Positions 1 through 7,448 of a DNA stretch of 20,713 nucleotides are shown piece by piece. Source of the stretch: Atopobiaceae bacterium (lineage in GTDB: Bacteria; Actinomycetota; Coriobacteriia; Coriobacteriales; Atopobiaceae); the NCBI GenBank assembly GCA_017460265.1, contig JAFUBJ010000586.1:1-20713 (forward strand), read 5' to 3'. How positions within the stretch are numbered: position 1 is the first letter of the stretch; every line of letters starts with the position of its first letter. The translations under genes were made by a program, and so were the position numbers. The notes under the pieces are model-generated. The model did no database searches. It had not been told where the DNA came from and worked only from the letters and a program-made list of their open reading frames with translations.

Positions 1-72
1 CCTTAGGGACAAAACTCTTGAACCGTCTTTCCCCTTTGGCATATCAAGGCTTTTGCCGCTTGGGACGTTGTC

Positions 73-78
73 TAAACT
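73..78 (+). promoter_or_regulatory. possible -10 box upstream of the gltD-like gene
   Basis: TAAACT at 73-78 matches the sigma-A -10 consensus at five of six positions and lies 38 bases before the start codon at 117. No good -35 box is found at the right distance; the nearest is TTTTGC-like, 16 bases upstream. A transcript starting near 85 would carry the GAGGGGAG ribosome site at 103-110. Weak prediction. Confidence 0.25.
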
Positions 79-116
79 AAAGTCAGCCGCAGAAGCACAA
101 GAGAGGGGAGAGCGAA

Positions 117-1361
117 ATGGCTATTCACATCGTTGAGGAGGCAGAGCGTTGCCTGGGATGCAAGAAGCCGCAGTGCCAGCAGGGCTGCCCGGTCCACACC
201 AACATTCCCGAGGTGATTCGCCTCTTCAAAGATCGCAAGATCAACGATGTCGGAGCGATGCTCTTCGAGAACAACCCCATGAGCGCCGTGTGTTCGCTCA
301 TCTGCAACCATTCGGCCCAGTGCGAAGGCCATTGCATCCGAGGCCGCAAGGACTCTCCCGTGCACTTCTCGGCCATCGAGAACTACATCAGTTCCAACTA
401 CCTCGACCGCATGAGGCTTGCCGCAGGTCAGCCTACGGGAAAGCGCGTGGCCGTGATCGGATCTGGCCCGGCTTCGCTCGTGGTGGCCATGAAGCTGGCC
501 CTCGCGGGCGTTGAGGTAACCGTCTTCGAGCGCCAGCCCGACGTGGGCGGTGTGCTGCGCTACGGCATCCCCGAGTATCGTCTGCCAAAGAGTCTCATCT
601 CCAAGTATCGCGACCGTCTGGACGACCTGGGCGTGCGTGTGAGGCCCAACACCACCATCGGCGAGGCCATCGACATCGACGACCTCTTCCGTGACGGTTA
701 CGATGCGGTTTTTGCCGGTACGGGTACGTGGCGTGCCAAGACGGCGGGTGTGCCAGGCGAGGCCGGAGGCAACGTGCTGTTTGGTATGGACTACCTAGTC
801 AGTCCCGACACATGCTCCATCGGTGACCGCGTTGCGGTGATTGGGGCAGGTAACACTGCCATGGACGTGGCGCGCACGGCTCTGCGTCAGGGTGCGCGTG
901 AGGTCACGCTGTACGCGCGCAGCAAGCATATCTCGGCAAGCACCGACGAGCTTGAGTATGCGCAGCTTGACGGTGCCGAGCTGGTGGTTGGCAAGGCCAT
1001 AGCCTCCATTGACGACACTGGAGCCACCTTCCGCACGGCCATCTTCGACGAGGACGACAAGGTGATCGGTTACGAGGATGAACTCGACCACGTGGAGTGC
1101 GACACCGTGATTGTCGCGGTGAGCCAAAAGCCAAGAAACGTCCTCATCACCACGACCGAGGGGCTAGAGGGCGACGAGCGTGGCCTTTTGATAGTGGATG
1201 AGTCCGGCGCGACTACTCGTCCCGGCGTCTTTGCGGCGGGAGATGTGGTGACTGGCCCCAAGACCGTGGTTCATGCGGTTGAGGCCGCCAAGCGTGCTGC
1301 AGACGGCATGCTTGCGTATCTGGGTGTGAGCACTGAAAAGGCTGAGGATCAGGCTCTGTAG
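117..1361 (+). CDS. glutamate synthase small subunit-like NAD(P)/FAD oxidoreductase
   Basis: A 414-residue flavoprotein of the GltD/dihydropyrimidine-dehydrogenase N-terminal family. An N-terminal Fe-S domain has two four-cysteine groups, Cys12/15/20/24 and Cys59/63/69/73, the pattern that holds two [4Fe-4S] clusters in this family. An FAD Rossmann motif follows (GSGPAS at 115-120, with Ser where Gly is usual), then the GGVLRYGIPEYRLPK block and an NAD(P)H Rossmann motif (VIGAGNTAMD, 241-250). The C-terminal GVFAAGDVVTGP segment is the usual FAD-contacting end. In glutamate synthase this subunit passes electrons from NADPH to the large GltB subunit. No gltB lies beside it here, so it may serve another partner (NfnB-like or unknown). 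The ATG at 117 has GAGGGGAG six bases upstream. The gene appears monocistronic and ends at a strong terminator. The family is secure; the substrate is not. Confidence 0.85.
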   Translation: MAIHIVEEAERCLGCKKPQCQQGCPVHTNIPEVIRLFKDRKINDVGAMLFENNPMSAVCSLICNHSAQCEGHCIRGRKDSPVHFSAIENYISSNYLDRMRLAAGQPTGKRVAVIGSGPASLVVAMKLALAGVEVTVFERQPDVGGVLRYGIPEYRLPKSLISKYRDRLDDLGVRVRPNTTIGEAIDIDDLFRDGYDAVFAGTGTWRAKTAGVPGEAGGNVLFGMDYLVSPDTCSIGDRVAVIGAGNTAMDVARTALRQGAREVTLYARSKHISASTDELEYAQLDGAELVVGKAIASIDDTGATFRTAIFDEDDKVIGYEDELDHVECDTVIVAVSQKPRNVLITTTEGLEGDERGLLIVDESGATTRPGVFAAGDVVTGPKTVVHAVEAAKRAADGMLAYLGVSTEKAEDQAL

Positions 1362-1387
1362 GCAACAAAGCCCATTGCCTGTCACTC

Positions 1388-1440
1388 TTGTCGGCAAGGC
1401 ACCACGAAGCGTCGCGGTGCCTTGCCGACAATTTGTTTAT
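1388..1440 (+). terminator. Rho-independent terminator after the gltD-like gene
   Basis: Perfect 16-bp inverted repeat: left arm 1388-1403 (TTGTCGGCAAGGCACC), 12-base loop, right arm 1416-1431, followed by a T-rich run (TTTGTTTAT). It lies 27 bases after the stop of the upstream gene and just beyond the stop of the convergent SGNH remnant, so it probably insulates both. The T-run favours the plus strand. Confidence 0.85.
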
Positions 1441-1870
1441 CTTCCCAAGAGTTGCTTCAAGTCCCATGCGTCTGCCAACAATTGGCCGCCCTCTGCGTTG
1501 GGGTGAAGGTGATCGCCCAAATGGATTCCCTCGTGGAAGTACCAGCCGTCCTCATGCTGGTCCCGTACTACGGCCTCGGCGTCAGAGACGTAGTCAAAGA
1601 GCTCGTCGTTGCTGCGAATCCAGTCGTTGAACTGCAGACGCAGGTCTTCCATCTCACGTGTGTAGACTCCCATGGTGCGTGCCACACCTAAGCGCGCCCT
1701 GCCGGTTGCACAGGCGCACGCGCACCTGCTCGCCCGAGATGGAAGCAACAAGGGGAAATGCCACCGTCTTGTACCAGCCAAACGCCTTGCCTCCCATCGG
1801 GAATCCCGTCATGGCCTGGTGCCAGACCCGGACCAGTGCTTTTCCTCCATGTTTCCGTCCCTTCTCGTGT
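1437..1870 (-). pseudogene. SGNH/GDSL hydrolase remnant with internal deletion
   Basis: Two pieces of one esterase-like protein lie in different minus-strand frames. The 3' piece (about 1437-1690) encodes a typical SGNH C-terminus: GVYTREMEDLR, FNDWIRSNDELFDYV and the block-V motif DHLHPNAEGG, which carries the catalytic Asp-x-x-His pair, ending at a TAA stop. The 5' piece (about 1680-1870, shifted frame) encodes ISGEQVRVRLCNRQG, which resembles the N-terminal beta-sandwich of secreted or carbohydrate-linked SGNH hydrolases. The middle, including the GDSL nucleophile block, is absent: VRLCNRQGALRCG runs directly into VARTMGVY. The loss is too large for a sequencing slip. No credible start codon with a ribosome site remains. 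The gene is dead; assignment of the C-terminal piece is good, that of the N-terminal piece moderate. Confidence 0.65.
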
Positions 1871-1875
1871 CGCGT

Positions 1876-1904
1876 GGGACCACAGGGTCCGACCCTCTGG
1901 TCCC
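1876..1904. repeat. 14-bp palindromic hairpin
   Basis: GGGACCACAGGGTC at 1876-1889 and GACCCTCTGGTCCC at 1891-1904 are inverted repeats with one mismatch and one central base. The flanking T/A pair (1875/1905) extends the stem. No T-run follows on either strand. It sits at the upstream edge of the SGNH remnant, so it may be an old terminator, a dispersed palindromic element, or a trace of the rearrangement that damaged the gene. Confidence 0.55.
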
Positions 1905-2187
1905 AACTTCTGATAAACAAAACCGCAGATAGACGGGTACATCATTTTTGGTCGTACCACCAAAAACGGGACCTTCAGAAAAGGACATCGCCATAACCTC
2001 CAAAATGTGGTACAAACGGCAGATCCAAGGTTCAGGACTACTCGTGAACGGCTTTACGGGCGACTACGGACCAGGATTGCCAGCCCTCTAGGTTCGCGTC
2101 CTCTTGAGTGGGCACTTACAGCTGCTCTGAGCACATTACCGTCCTTCGGACCAGGTTCCTGTCCTCTCTAGCGGACGGGAGCTCGCG
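1905..2187. other. non-coding stretch between SGNH remnant and GH1 gene
   Basis: No open frame here has protein-like composition or a ribosome site. A small hairpin lies at 1945-1966 (TTTTTGGT, six-base loop, ACCAAAAA). The 9-mer CGGACCAGG occurs at 2067-2075 and again at 2147-2155. I recognise nothing functional. The region probably holds the remainder of the decayed SGNH locus and the 5' control region of the GH1 gene. Confidence 0.4.
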
Positions 2188-2212
2188 TTGCCTGCGAACC
2201 TCTCAATGTATC

Positions 2213-2221
2213 TGCTATGCT
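2213..2221 (+). promoter_or_regulatory. possible extended -10 promoter for the GH1 gene
   Basis: TGCTATGCT at 2213-2221 is a TG-N extended -10 element with hexamer TATGCT. The -35 region is poor, which extended -10 promoters tolerate. Transcription would start near 2228, downstream of the ATG at 2217. This supports the ATG at 2259 as the real start. Confidence 0.35.
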
Positions 2222-2258
2222 TGAAGTGGCAGTTTGTTTATCAAGCGAAGGGAGTGTC

Positions 2259-3688
2259 ATGGACTACAAGCAGCTGAAAGCCTTCCCCGACGGGTTCCTG
2301 TGGGGAGCGTCTTCGTCGGCATACCAGTGCGAGGGTGCCCACCTTGAGGATGGCCGCACGCTCTGCGTGAGCGACACCGCGCCGGTGCCGAGGGCTACAC
2401 CGACTTCAACGACGGCGTCGACCACTACCACCGCTTCCGCGAGGACATCGCCCTCATGGGCGAGATGGGCTTCAAGGAGTTCCGCTTCTCCATCTCGTGG
2501 CCGCGCATCCTGCCCGAGGGAAAGGGCGAGCCCAACCCGCTGGGCGTTCGGCACTACCACGAGGTCATTGACGAGTGCCACAAGTACGGCATCGAGCCCG
2601 TGGTGACGCTCTACCACTTTGACCTGCCCCAATGTCTGCAGGACGAGTATGGCGGCTGGGCCTCTCGCCAGTGCATCGACGACTTCGTGGAGTACTGCCG
2701 CATCTGCTTTGCCGAGTATGGCAGCAAGGTCAAGTACTTCCTTACCATCAACGAGCAGAACATGATGGCCCTCTTCCAGGGCGACCAGTACGGTAGCCCC
2801 AAGGGCCAGTGGCAGGCCAACCACCACATGCTGGTGGCGCAGGCCAAGGCCATGGTCCTCTGCCATGAGATGTGTCCTGACGTGTGGATTACTCCTGCTC
2901 CCAACATCACGGCCATTTACCCGGCAAGCTCGAGCCCCGAGGACAACCTGGCCGCCATGGATTGGGACCAGCTGCGCAACCGCCTCTTCCTGGACACCGC
3001 CGTCTTTGGCGAGTACCCCGAAGCCCTCTGGAACTGGTGGAGCGACCAGGGCATCGCGCCCGACGTGGAGGACGAGGACTGGGTGGCGCTCAAGGACGCC
3101 CACCCCGACTTCATCGCGTTTAACTACTACGGTGCCGGCTGCGCCAAGTACGTTAACGAGGAGGAGGGCCAGCGCGTCATTGAGGAGGCCAAGGCCAAGG
3201 GCGGGCGCATTGCCTTCATGACCGGTCTCATGACCTATCCCGGCCTGGCCGCCAACGTGAGCAACCCGCTGCAGAAGACCACCAGCTACGGCATGGGTGT
3301 GGACCCCGTGGGCCTGCGCATCACACTGCGCCAGCTCTGGGAGCGCTACCAGCTTCCGCTGCTCATCACCGAGAACGGCTGCGGCGTGCGCGACGAGCTG
3401 GTATGGGAGGACGGCGAGCCGCGCATTCACGACGACTATCGCATCGACTACCTGCGCCAGCACATCGTGGCGTGCCAGGAGGCCATCACGGACGGCGTGG
3501 ACCTTATGGGCTACAGCCCCTGGAGCGCCTTCGACCTCATCTCCACGCACGAGGGCATCACCAAGCGCTACGGCCTCATCTACGTGGACCGCGACGAGTT
3601 TGACCTCAAGGAGATGAAGCGCTACCGCAAGGACTCCTTCTTCTGGTACCAGAAGGTCTGCCAGAGCAACGGAGCCGAGCTCGGATAG
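2259..3688 (+). pseudogene. 6-phospho-beta-glucosidase (GH1), split by a one-base frameshift
   Basis: A glycoside hydrolase family 1 enzyme, about 476 residues once the frame is restored. The family hydrolyses 6-phospho-beta-glucosides delivered by a PTS, in the cytoplasm. The N-terminus has the GH1 signature FPDGFLWGASSSAYQCEGA. The acid/base Glu lies in LTINEQN (GAG at 2753-2755) and the nucleophile Glu in ITENG (GAG at 3371-3373). STHEGITKRYG near the end matches the Ser/Lys/Tyr phosphate-binding motif of the phospho-specific branch. The frame changes near 2388-2390: it reads Val-Pro-Arg-Ala, whereas GTG-CCN-GAG-GGC gives Val-Pro-Glu-Gly and continues in GH1-like sequence, so one base seems to be missing. 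The ATG at 2259 has AAGGGAG at 2248-2254; the ATG at 2217 would add 14 unrelated residues. As written, only the first ~43 residues would be made correctly. The rest of the frame is intact, so the lesion is very recent or a sequence error. Confidence 0.85.
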
Positions 3689-3784
3689 GTTAGGGAAGGC
3701 ATAATGATACGTGTGTCGCCTCACGGGGGCGGGTACAACCCACGTGCCACATAGGCTCTTATGGTGCTCGTATCCGTAGTTGCC

Positions 3785-3835
3785 GGAGGGCCGTGCTCCA
3801 TGAGTGGAGAGCACGGGCCCTCCGATCTTGTTTTA
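3785..3835 (+). terminator. Rho-independent terminator after GH1 gene
   Basis: Stem GGAGGGCCGTGCTC (3785-3798) pairs with GAGCACGGGCCCTCC (3809-3823) with one bulged base and a 10-base loop, followed by GATCTTGTTTTA. It lies about 100 bases beyond the GH1 stop. Its T-run overlaps the TAA stop (3833-3835) of the convergent RhuM gene. Confidence 0.85.
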
Positions 3836-4780
3836 GGCCACCAAGAAGTTCATCACCAGGCTCACCATCAGCTCCTTCTCCTGCGCTCGAGACTCAGCCA
3901 ACATGATGGTGAGTGCCACAAGCACCTCATCTGCCAGCAGTTTGTTGCCCGCTTCGTCAAAGAGAAGGCCGTTGCGGTCGAGGAAGTACAGGAAGATTGC
4001 TGCCGCGATGCGCTTATTGCCGTCGAGGAAGCTGTGGTTCGTGACGACGAAGTATCGAAGGGTGGTTGCCTTCTCCTCGACTGTGGGATAGGCGTCCTGT
4101 CCAGCAAAGCTGGCATAGATGTCACCGATACTTGCACGGAAGGAATCGTCTTTCTCCAAGCCAAAGAGGTCAGACTCATTGCCAAAGCGCATACGTGCAA
4201 TCACCTCGCGGCATTCATCATAAGTGAGGACGTACGCCTTGCGGGACCCATTAGGACGAAGGACAGCTTGGTGGTCGTAGTCATCGAGCAGGTCAAGCGC
4301 ACGGGCATAGCTCTGAACGATGTCGAGCACCTGACGGACTGACAGGTCCCCTTCGGGAAGGCGAGCCACGATGCTCATGGTCTGTCCGAGCTCGCGTAGG
4401 CGGCGTTCGTCAGCGGCATAGCCTTTGGTTATATAACGATGGAGGACGTTGTTTGCCCAGGCTCTGAACTCGACGCCGCGGTGCGACTTGACCCGATATC
4501 CGACGGAAAGAACAACGTCTATGCCATAGTGCTCAACTTGGTACGTTTTGCCGTCCGCAGCAGTTGTCGCAAATTTTGCGACAACTCGCTCCCTGCTTTC
4601 TGAGAGCTCTTCCTTCAAGGCATTGTTTACGTGCTTTCCAATGGTCTTGATATCTCTTCCAAAGAGTTGAGACATCTGACGGCGGCTAAGCCATGCTTCG
4701 CCTTGAGCGAGATCAACTTCAACGGGCAGTGTAACCATGCCGTCGTTCGACTCGAACAGAACCAGTTCAGTAGCAGTCAT
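3833..4780 (-). CDS. RhuM-family protein with C-terminal Fic/Doc domain
   Basis: 315 residues with two domains. Residues ~1-170 match the RhuM (virulence RhuM, COG3943) region: LSRRQMSQLFGRDIKTIGKHVNN, EHYGIDVVLSVGYRVKSHRG and FRAWANNVLHRYI, a conserved module with DNA-binding-like character. Residues ~190-315 form a Fic/Doc domain with the core motif HSFLDGNKR at 249-257, which has Lys where classical Fic AMP-transferases have Gly-Arg (HxFxDGNGR). Doc proteins with this kind of motif phosphorylate EF-Tu; whether this one does is unknown. Start: ATG at 4780 with GGAG six bases upstream. No antitoxin gene is adjacent, so it may be solitary, or the RhuM half may control the Fic half. Neighbours are a decayed surface-protein fragment and a coiled-coil ORF, typical of an accessory region. 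Family assignment is strong; biochemical role open. Confidence 0.85.
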   Translation of the reverse strand: MTATELVLFESNDGMVTLPVEVDLAQGEAWLSRRQMSQLFGRDIKTIGKHVNNALKEELSESRERVVAKFATTAADGKTYQVEHYGIDVVLSVGYRVKSHRGVEFRAWANNVLHRYITKGYAADERRLRELGQTMSIVARLPEGDLSVRQVLDIVQSYARALDLLDDYDHQAVLRPNGSRKAYVLTYDECREVIARMRFGNESDLFGLEKDDSFRASIGDIYASFAGQDAYPTVEEKATTLRYFVVTNHSFLDGNKRIAAAIFLYFLDRNGLLFDEAGNKLLADEVLVALTIMLAESRAQEKELMVSLVMNFLVA

Positions 4781-4969
4781 GATTGTCTCCAGAGGTTGGG
4801 ATTTCTATAGCTGGGAGATTTGCTACGGAAACGCTCACTGCAGAGTTGAAAGCGTGGCCACATTCCAGCGGCAAACACCCCGTATAGGCATGCAGGCTTT
4901 CGCGTTAAAAGGGGAGGGGCTCGTACCATTCTCGCTTTCGCGCAGCTGTTCAGACAGCCTTGCCTCTTT

Positions 4970-4986
4970 ATAGCAAAGCTATTATA
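4970..4986 (-). promoter_or_regulatory. RhuM-Doc promoter -10 with overlapping palindrome
   Basis: On the minus strand a perfect TATAAT lies at 4986-4981; at 17 bases' distance there is a half-matching -35 (AGTACA). Immediately downstream the palindrome ATAGC-TTT-GCTAT (4970-4982) covers the end of the -10 and the expected start point, where a repressor could bind. The implied leader is about 195 bases, in which I see no gene. Confidence 0.5.
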
Positions 4987-5035
4987 ACACGAAAAAGAAC
5001 ATGTGTACTATCCCATTTTCAGATTAGAGCATTCA

Positions 5036-5587
5036 ATGGACTCTGCGGCGGCTGTGCTCGACAGGGCTGATGCTGGGAACTACCAGGCGCAGTCCTACGT
5101 GACCTTGGCGGTTGGCGTACTTCCGGAGTCGGTGTTTCTCGCCCATACCCTGATACGAGCAGCGGGCAAGCCTCGCGAGCTGCGCGTTCCTGGCGGACCT
5201 CGCCTCCGTGACGATGGCGTCGATGGACTACTGGTTCTACACCAACACGTCCTTCAGGTCCGCAACGGGCTGGACCAACGTGCGCGGGCTGGTCTCGGCG
5301 CGCTATCTGTTCAAAGGGTGCTCGGGGCTTGTGACGCTCGACCTGACGGGATTCGACCCTCGGCGCTGAAGGACTGGTTCTACACCTTCGCGATCTGTGG
5401 GAGCCTAGTTACCATCCTAGTTGACACGACCTGGGCGCTTACCGGCAGGTCGAGCGGCATGGGGGCGTTCTACAACTGCAGAAGCGAAGGCAGCAACGGG
5501 ACTACGTACAGCTCGAGTGCACATGGGTATGCTCGGGCAGTCATCGACAAGGCGGGGCAGGTTGGGTATCTGACGGCTGCAGACTAG
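5036..5587 (+). pseudogene. BspA-type (DUF285) leucine-rich surface protein remnant
   Basis: Pieces of a repeat-containing surface protein lie in at least two plus-strand frames. About 5172-5357 encodes LFKGCSGLVTLDLTGFDP and upstream repeat-like text (MASMDYWFYTNTSF). From 5360 another frame continues as SALKDWFYTFAICGSLVTI, then SSGMGAFYNC, GSNGTTYSSSAHGYA and IDKAGQVGYLTA. These are hallmarks of BspA-like DUF285 repeats and their C-terminal end. The join GFDP/SALK needs one extra base after 5359. The piece before 5170 (AAVLDRADAGNYQAQ) is in the second frame and less clear; a TGA at 5151 closes the middle frame. No signal peptide or anchor is present, so only an internal-to-C-terminal fragment remains. 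Such proteins are cell-surface adhesin-like and often vary by recombination. Confidence 0.6.
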
Positions 5588-5599
5588 GAAATGCATGCA

Positions 5600-5640
5600 C
5601 AAGAGCCTGCGATGCCAACTGTGGCACTCACAGGCTCTTG
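5600..5640. terminator. hairpin after the BspA remnant
   Basis: CAAGAGCCTG at 5600-5609 is a perfect inverted repeat of CAGGCTCTTG at 5631-5640. A smaller stem (TGCCA/TGGCA, 5613-5626) nests in the loop. There is no clear T-run on either side. It sits between two converging reading frames and is plausibly a bidirectional terminator. Confidence 0.5.
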
Positions 5641-5664
5641 ATAGCTGACTTCGTTTACGAGATT

Positions 5665-6324
5665 CTAGGACATATAGTTAGACAAGAATTCTTGAGGTAG
5701 ATCAGGGCTCTCGAGTTCGTGCTTTGCCTTGGCGAGGTCCCTCTGCAGGGCATCCTTGTTCTTCTGGGCTTCGGTAAACGCCCTGCCAGCTTCGTCTATG
5801 ACGGGCTGCAGCCTGTAGCGCCGTGCCTTCTTCTCGGCCTCGGCACGCTGCATGGCCTGATTCGCAATGGGCTCCATCTCGTCGACCCTTGCCTTAGCCT
5901 CGTTAACCTCGCGGCGCTCCTCCGCCTCGGCAGCCGCGCGTTCGTCGGCAGCGAGGGGCTCGAGTCTCGCGACCTCCGCCTCGAGGGAGGCTATCTCGTC
6001 TTGTATCTGCGCGATCGAGTCCTGACGCTCCTGCTCGAGTCCGTCAATCTCGGAGACGAGGTCATTGCGCGTCTTTGCGGAAGCCTGTTCTGAATCCCTT
6101 ACCGTGATCACCTTAGAACCATCCGTGCGCGGGCCGGTCGTGGTGCTAGTAATTGCGGTGCGGAATATGTCCAGGCGGACATCAAATGTTTTCTCGGTCG
6201 CATAAGATCTCTCGAGCAAGCTAAGTATGAGGCCGTCCCCGTCCTTCTTGTTGAGGGACAGGGACGGCCGTCTTTGTCTACTTGCGTTGCGCAGCTTGTT
6301 CGTCTGGTCTTTTGTTCCAGCCAA
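5665..6324 (-). CDS. hypothetical coiled-coil protein (start uncertain)
   Basis: An open frame of 219 codons from a TTG at 6324. I do not recognise the family. From about residue 80 onward it is rich in Glu, Ala, Arg and Lys with heptad-like spacing (EIASLEAEVARLEPLAADER, VDEMEPIANQAMQRAEAEKK), so a long coiled coil is likely. No signal peptide or membrane segment is visible. The first ~60 residues look less convincing: they run through a GC-rich hairpin (6231-6269) of terminator type, and the TTG has no ribosome site. An overlapping ATG at 6328 in another frame soon hits a stop. The true start may be internal (for example the GTG in KVITVRDSE), or this is the 3' part of a broken gene. Its neighbour is a decayed surface-protein fragment. 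Confidence 0.45.
   Translation of the reverse strand: MAGTKDQTNKLRNASRQRRPSLSLNKKDGDGLILSLLERSYATEKTFDVRLDIFRTAITSTTTGPRTDGSKVITVRDSEQASAKTRNDLVSEIDGLEQERQDSIAQIQDEIASLEAEVARLEPLAADERAAAEAEERREVNEAKARVDEMEPIANQAMQRAEAEKKARRYRLQPVIDEAGRAFTEAQKNKDALQRDLAKAKHELESPDLPQEFLSNYMS
6231..6269. repeat. GC-rich inverted repeat inside the coiled-coil ORF
   Basis: GGCCGTCCCCGTCC (6231-6244) and GGACAGGGACGGCC (6256-6269) pair with one mismatch around an 11-base loop. On the plus strand the stem is followed by GTCTTTGTCT. Its shape suggests a terminator. That is unexpected inside a coding region and argues that this part of the ORF is not translated. Confidence 0.6.
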
Positions 6325-6436
6325 TCATGGCGAAAACGCCCTTCCCCTGAACACGAGTGCCAGTTTGGGAAATGAGGAGCCTTTTCCTTCCTGAGATATG
6401 TCAAAGTCTTAACCAACACGAGCGAAAGGAGCGGTC

Positions 6437-7423
6437 ATGAAGATTGGCATCGTTGGAACTGGCGCGATCGTCCGGTGGGTGGCACCCAACATGAAGGGGT
6501 GGGGCATCGACGTGGTCGCCGTGGCGGGAACCCCCACGTCGATGAATGAGGTCAACGAGCTGGCTGATGCCTATGGTGCGGCGGGCCGCTACTCAGACTA
6601 CCACGACCTGATGGCAGACCCCGAGGTAGATACCGTCTATGTGGCCGTTCCCAACTTCCTGCACTATGCCGTGAGCGAGGCAGCGCTGCGTGCCGGCAAG
6701 GACGTCGTCTGCGAAAAGCCGCTTGCTTCCAACTTCCGCGAGGCAGAGGCTCTTGCCGCCATCGCTCGTGAGGAGGGCCGCTTCCTTTGGGAGGCCGTCG
6801 TCACGACGCGTCAGCCCAACTTCAAGCTGGTTCGCGACGAGCTGCTCCCGCGCATTGGTACCGTCAAGATGGTCACGGTCAACTACAGCCAGTACAGCTC
6901 CCGCTACGATGCCTTCCGTGCTGGAGAGGTGCTTCCTGCCTTTGATCCCGCCAAGTCTGGTGGCGCCATCATGGACCTGGGCCTCTATACCCTCACCTAC
7001 ACCATTGGCCTCTTTGGAGAGCCCAAGAAGGCCACCTACCTGCCCAACATCGAGCGTGGCATCGATACGAGCGGCATTGCCCTGCTTGAGTACGACGGCT
7101 TCCGTGCTGTGAACATCTGCGCCAAGGACTGCGGCGCCCCCTGTGTCTGCCAGATCCAGGGCACCGACGGCTACATCGTGAGCAACTCGCAGCCCAACAA
7201 GTGCGGTGCCGTGACCCTGCATCTCAATGATGGTACCGAGGAGACCTACAACCGTGAGCTTCCCGTCATGTGGGAGGGCGAGTTCCGCGAGTTCTGCCGC
7301 CAGCAGGATGCGGGAGACCTCGAGGAGTGCTACCGCCAGCTTGACGAGAGCCTGGTGGTGAGCCGCGTGCAGAACACCATCCGCTACGAGAGCGGTGTGG
7401 TGTTCCCTGCCGACGAGGCGTAA
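6437..7423 (+). CDS. Gfo/Idh/MocA-family oxidoreductase
   Basis: 328 residues. The N-terminal NAD(P)-binding Rossmann fold starts MKIGIVGTGAIVRWVAP. The family motif EKPLASN is at residues 93-99, Lys94 being the residue normally involved in cofactor binding and catalysis. The C-terminal alpha/beta domain contains GGAIMDLGLYTLTY, where the family usually has D-x-G-x-Y-x-[IL]. Members oxidise or reduce sugars, inositols and related polyols, or dehydrogenate trans-dihydrodiols; this sequence does not allow a narrower call. The ATG has AAAGGAG at 6425-6431, five bases upstream. The gene is alone on its transcript and ends at a clear terminator, so no operon partner hints at the substrate. Confidence 0.88.
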   Translation: MKIGIVGTGAIVRWVAPNMKGWGIDVVAVAGTPTSMNEVNELADAYGAAGRYSDYHDLMADPEVDTVYVAVPNFLHYAVSEAALRAGKDVVCEKPLASNFREAEALAAIAREEGRFLWEAVVTTRQPNFKLVRDELLPRIGTVKMVTVNYSQYSSRYDAFRAGEVLPAFDPAKSGGAIMDLGLYTLTYTIGLFGEPKKATYLPNIERGIDTSGIALLEYDGFRAVNICAKDCGAPCVCQIQGTDGYIVSNSQPNKCGAVTLHLNDGTEETYNRELPVMWEGEFREFCRQQDAGDLEECYRQLDESLVVSRVQNTIRYESGVVFPADEA

Positions 7424-7448
7424 CGGAGAGTATCCGATACGCATTGAT

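Noticed and set aside
1905..2215. Insertion sequence or attachment site in the gap before the GH1 gene
   Set aside because: No transposase frame, no paired terminal repeats and no target duplication; only a short hairpin and a 9-base direct repeat.
2264..3814. 516-codon minus-strand frame opposite the GH1 gene
   Set aside because: It is the mirror of a high-GC coding strand; the plus-strand protein has clear GH1 motifs and a ribosome site, this one has neither.
4737..4973. Small plus-strand ORF in the RhuM leader
   Set aside because: No ribosome site, no protein-like pattern, and it runs antisense to the RhuM leader.
6593..7444. 283-codon minus-strand frame opposite the Gfo/Idh/MocA gene
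   Set aside because: Antisense shadow; the plus-strand gene has cofactor motifs, ribosome site and terminator.
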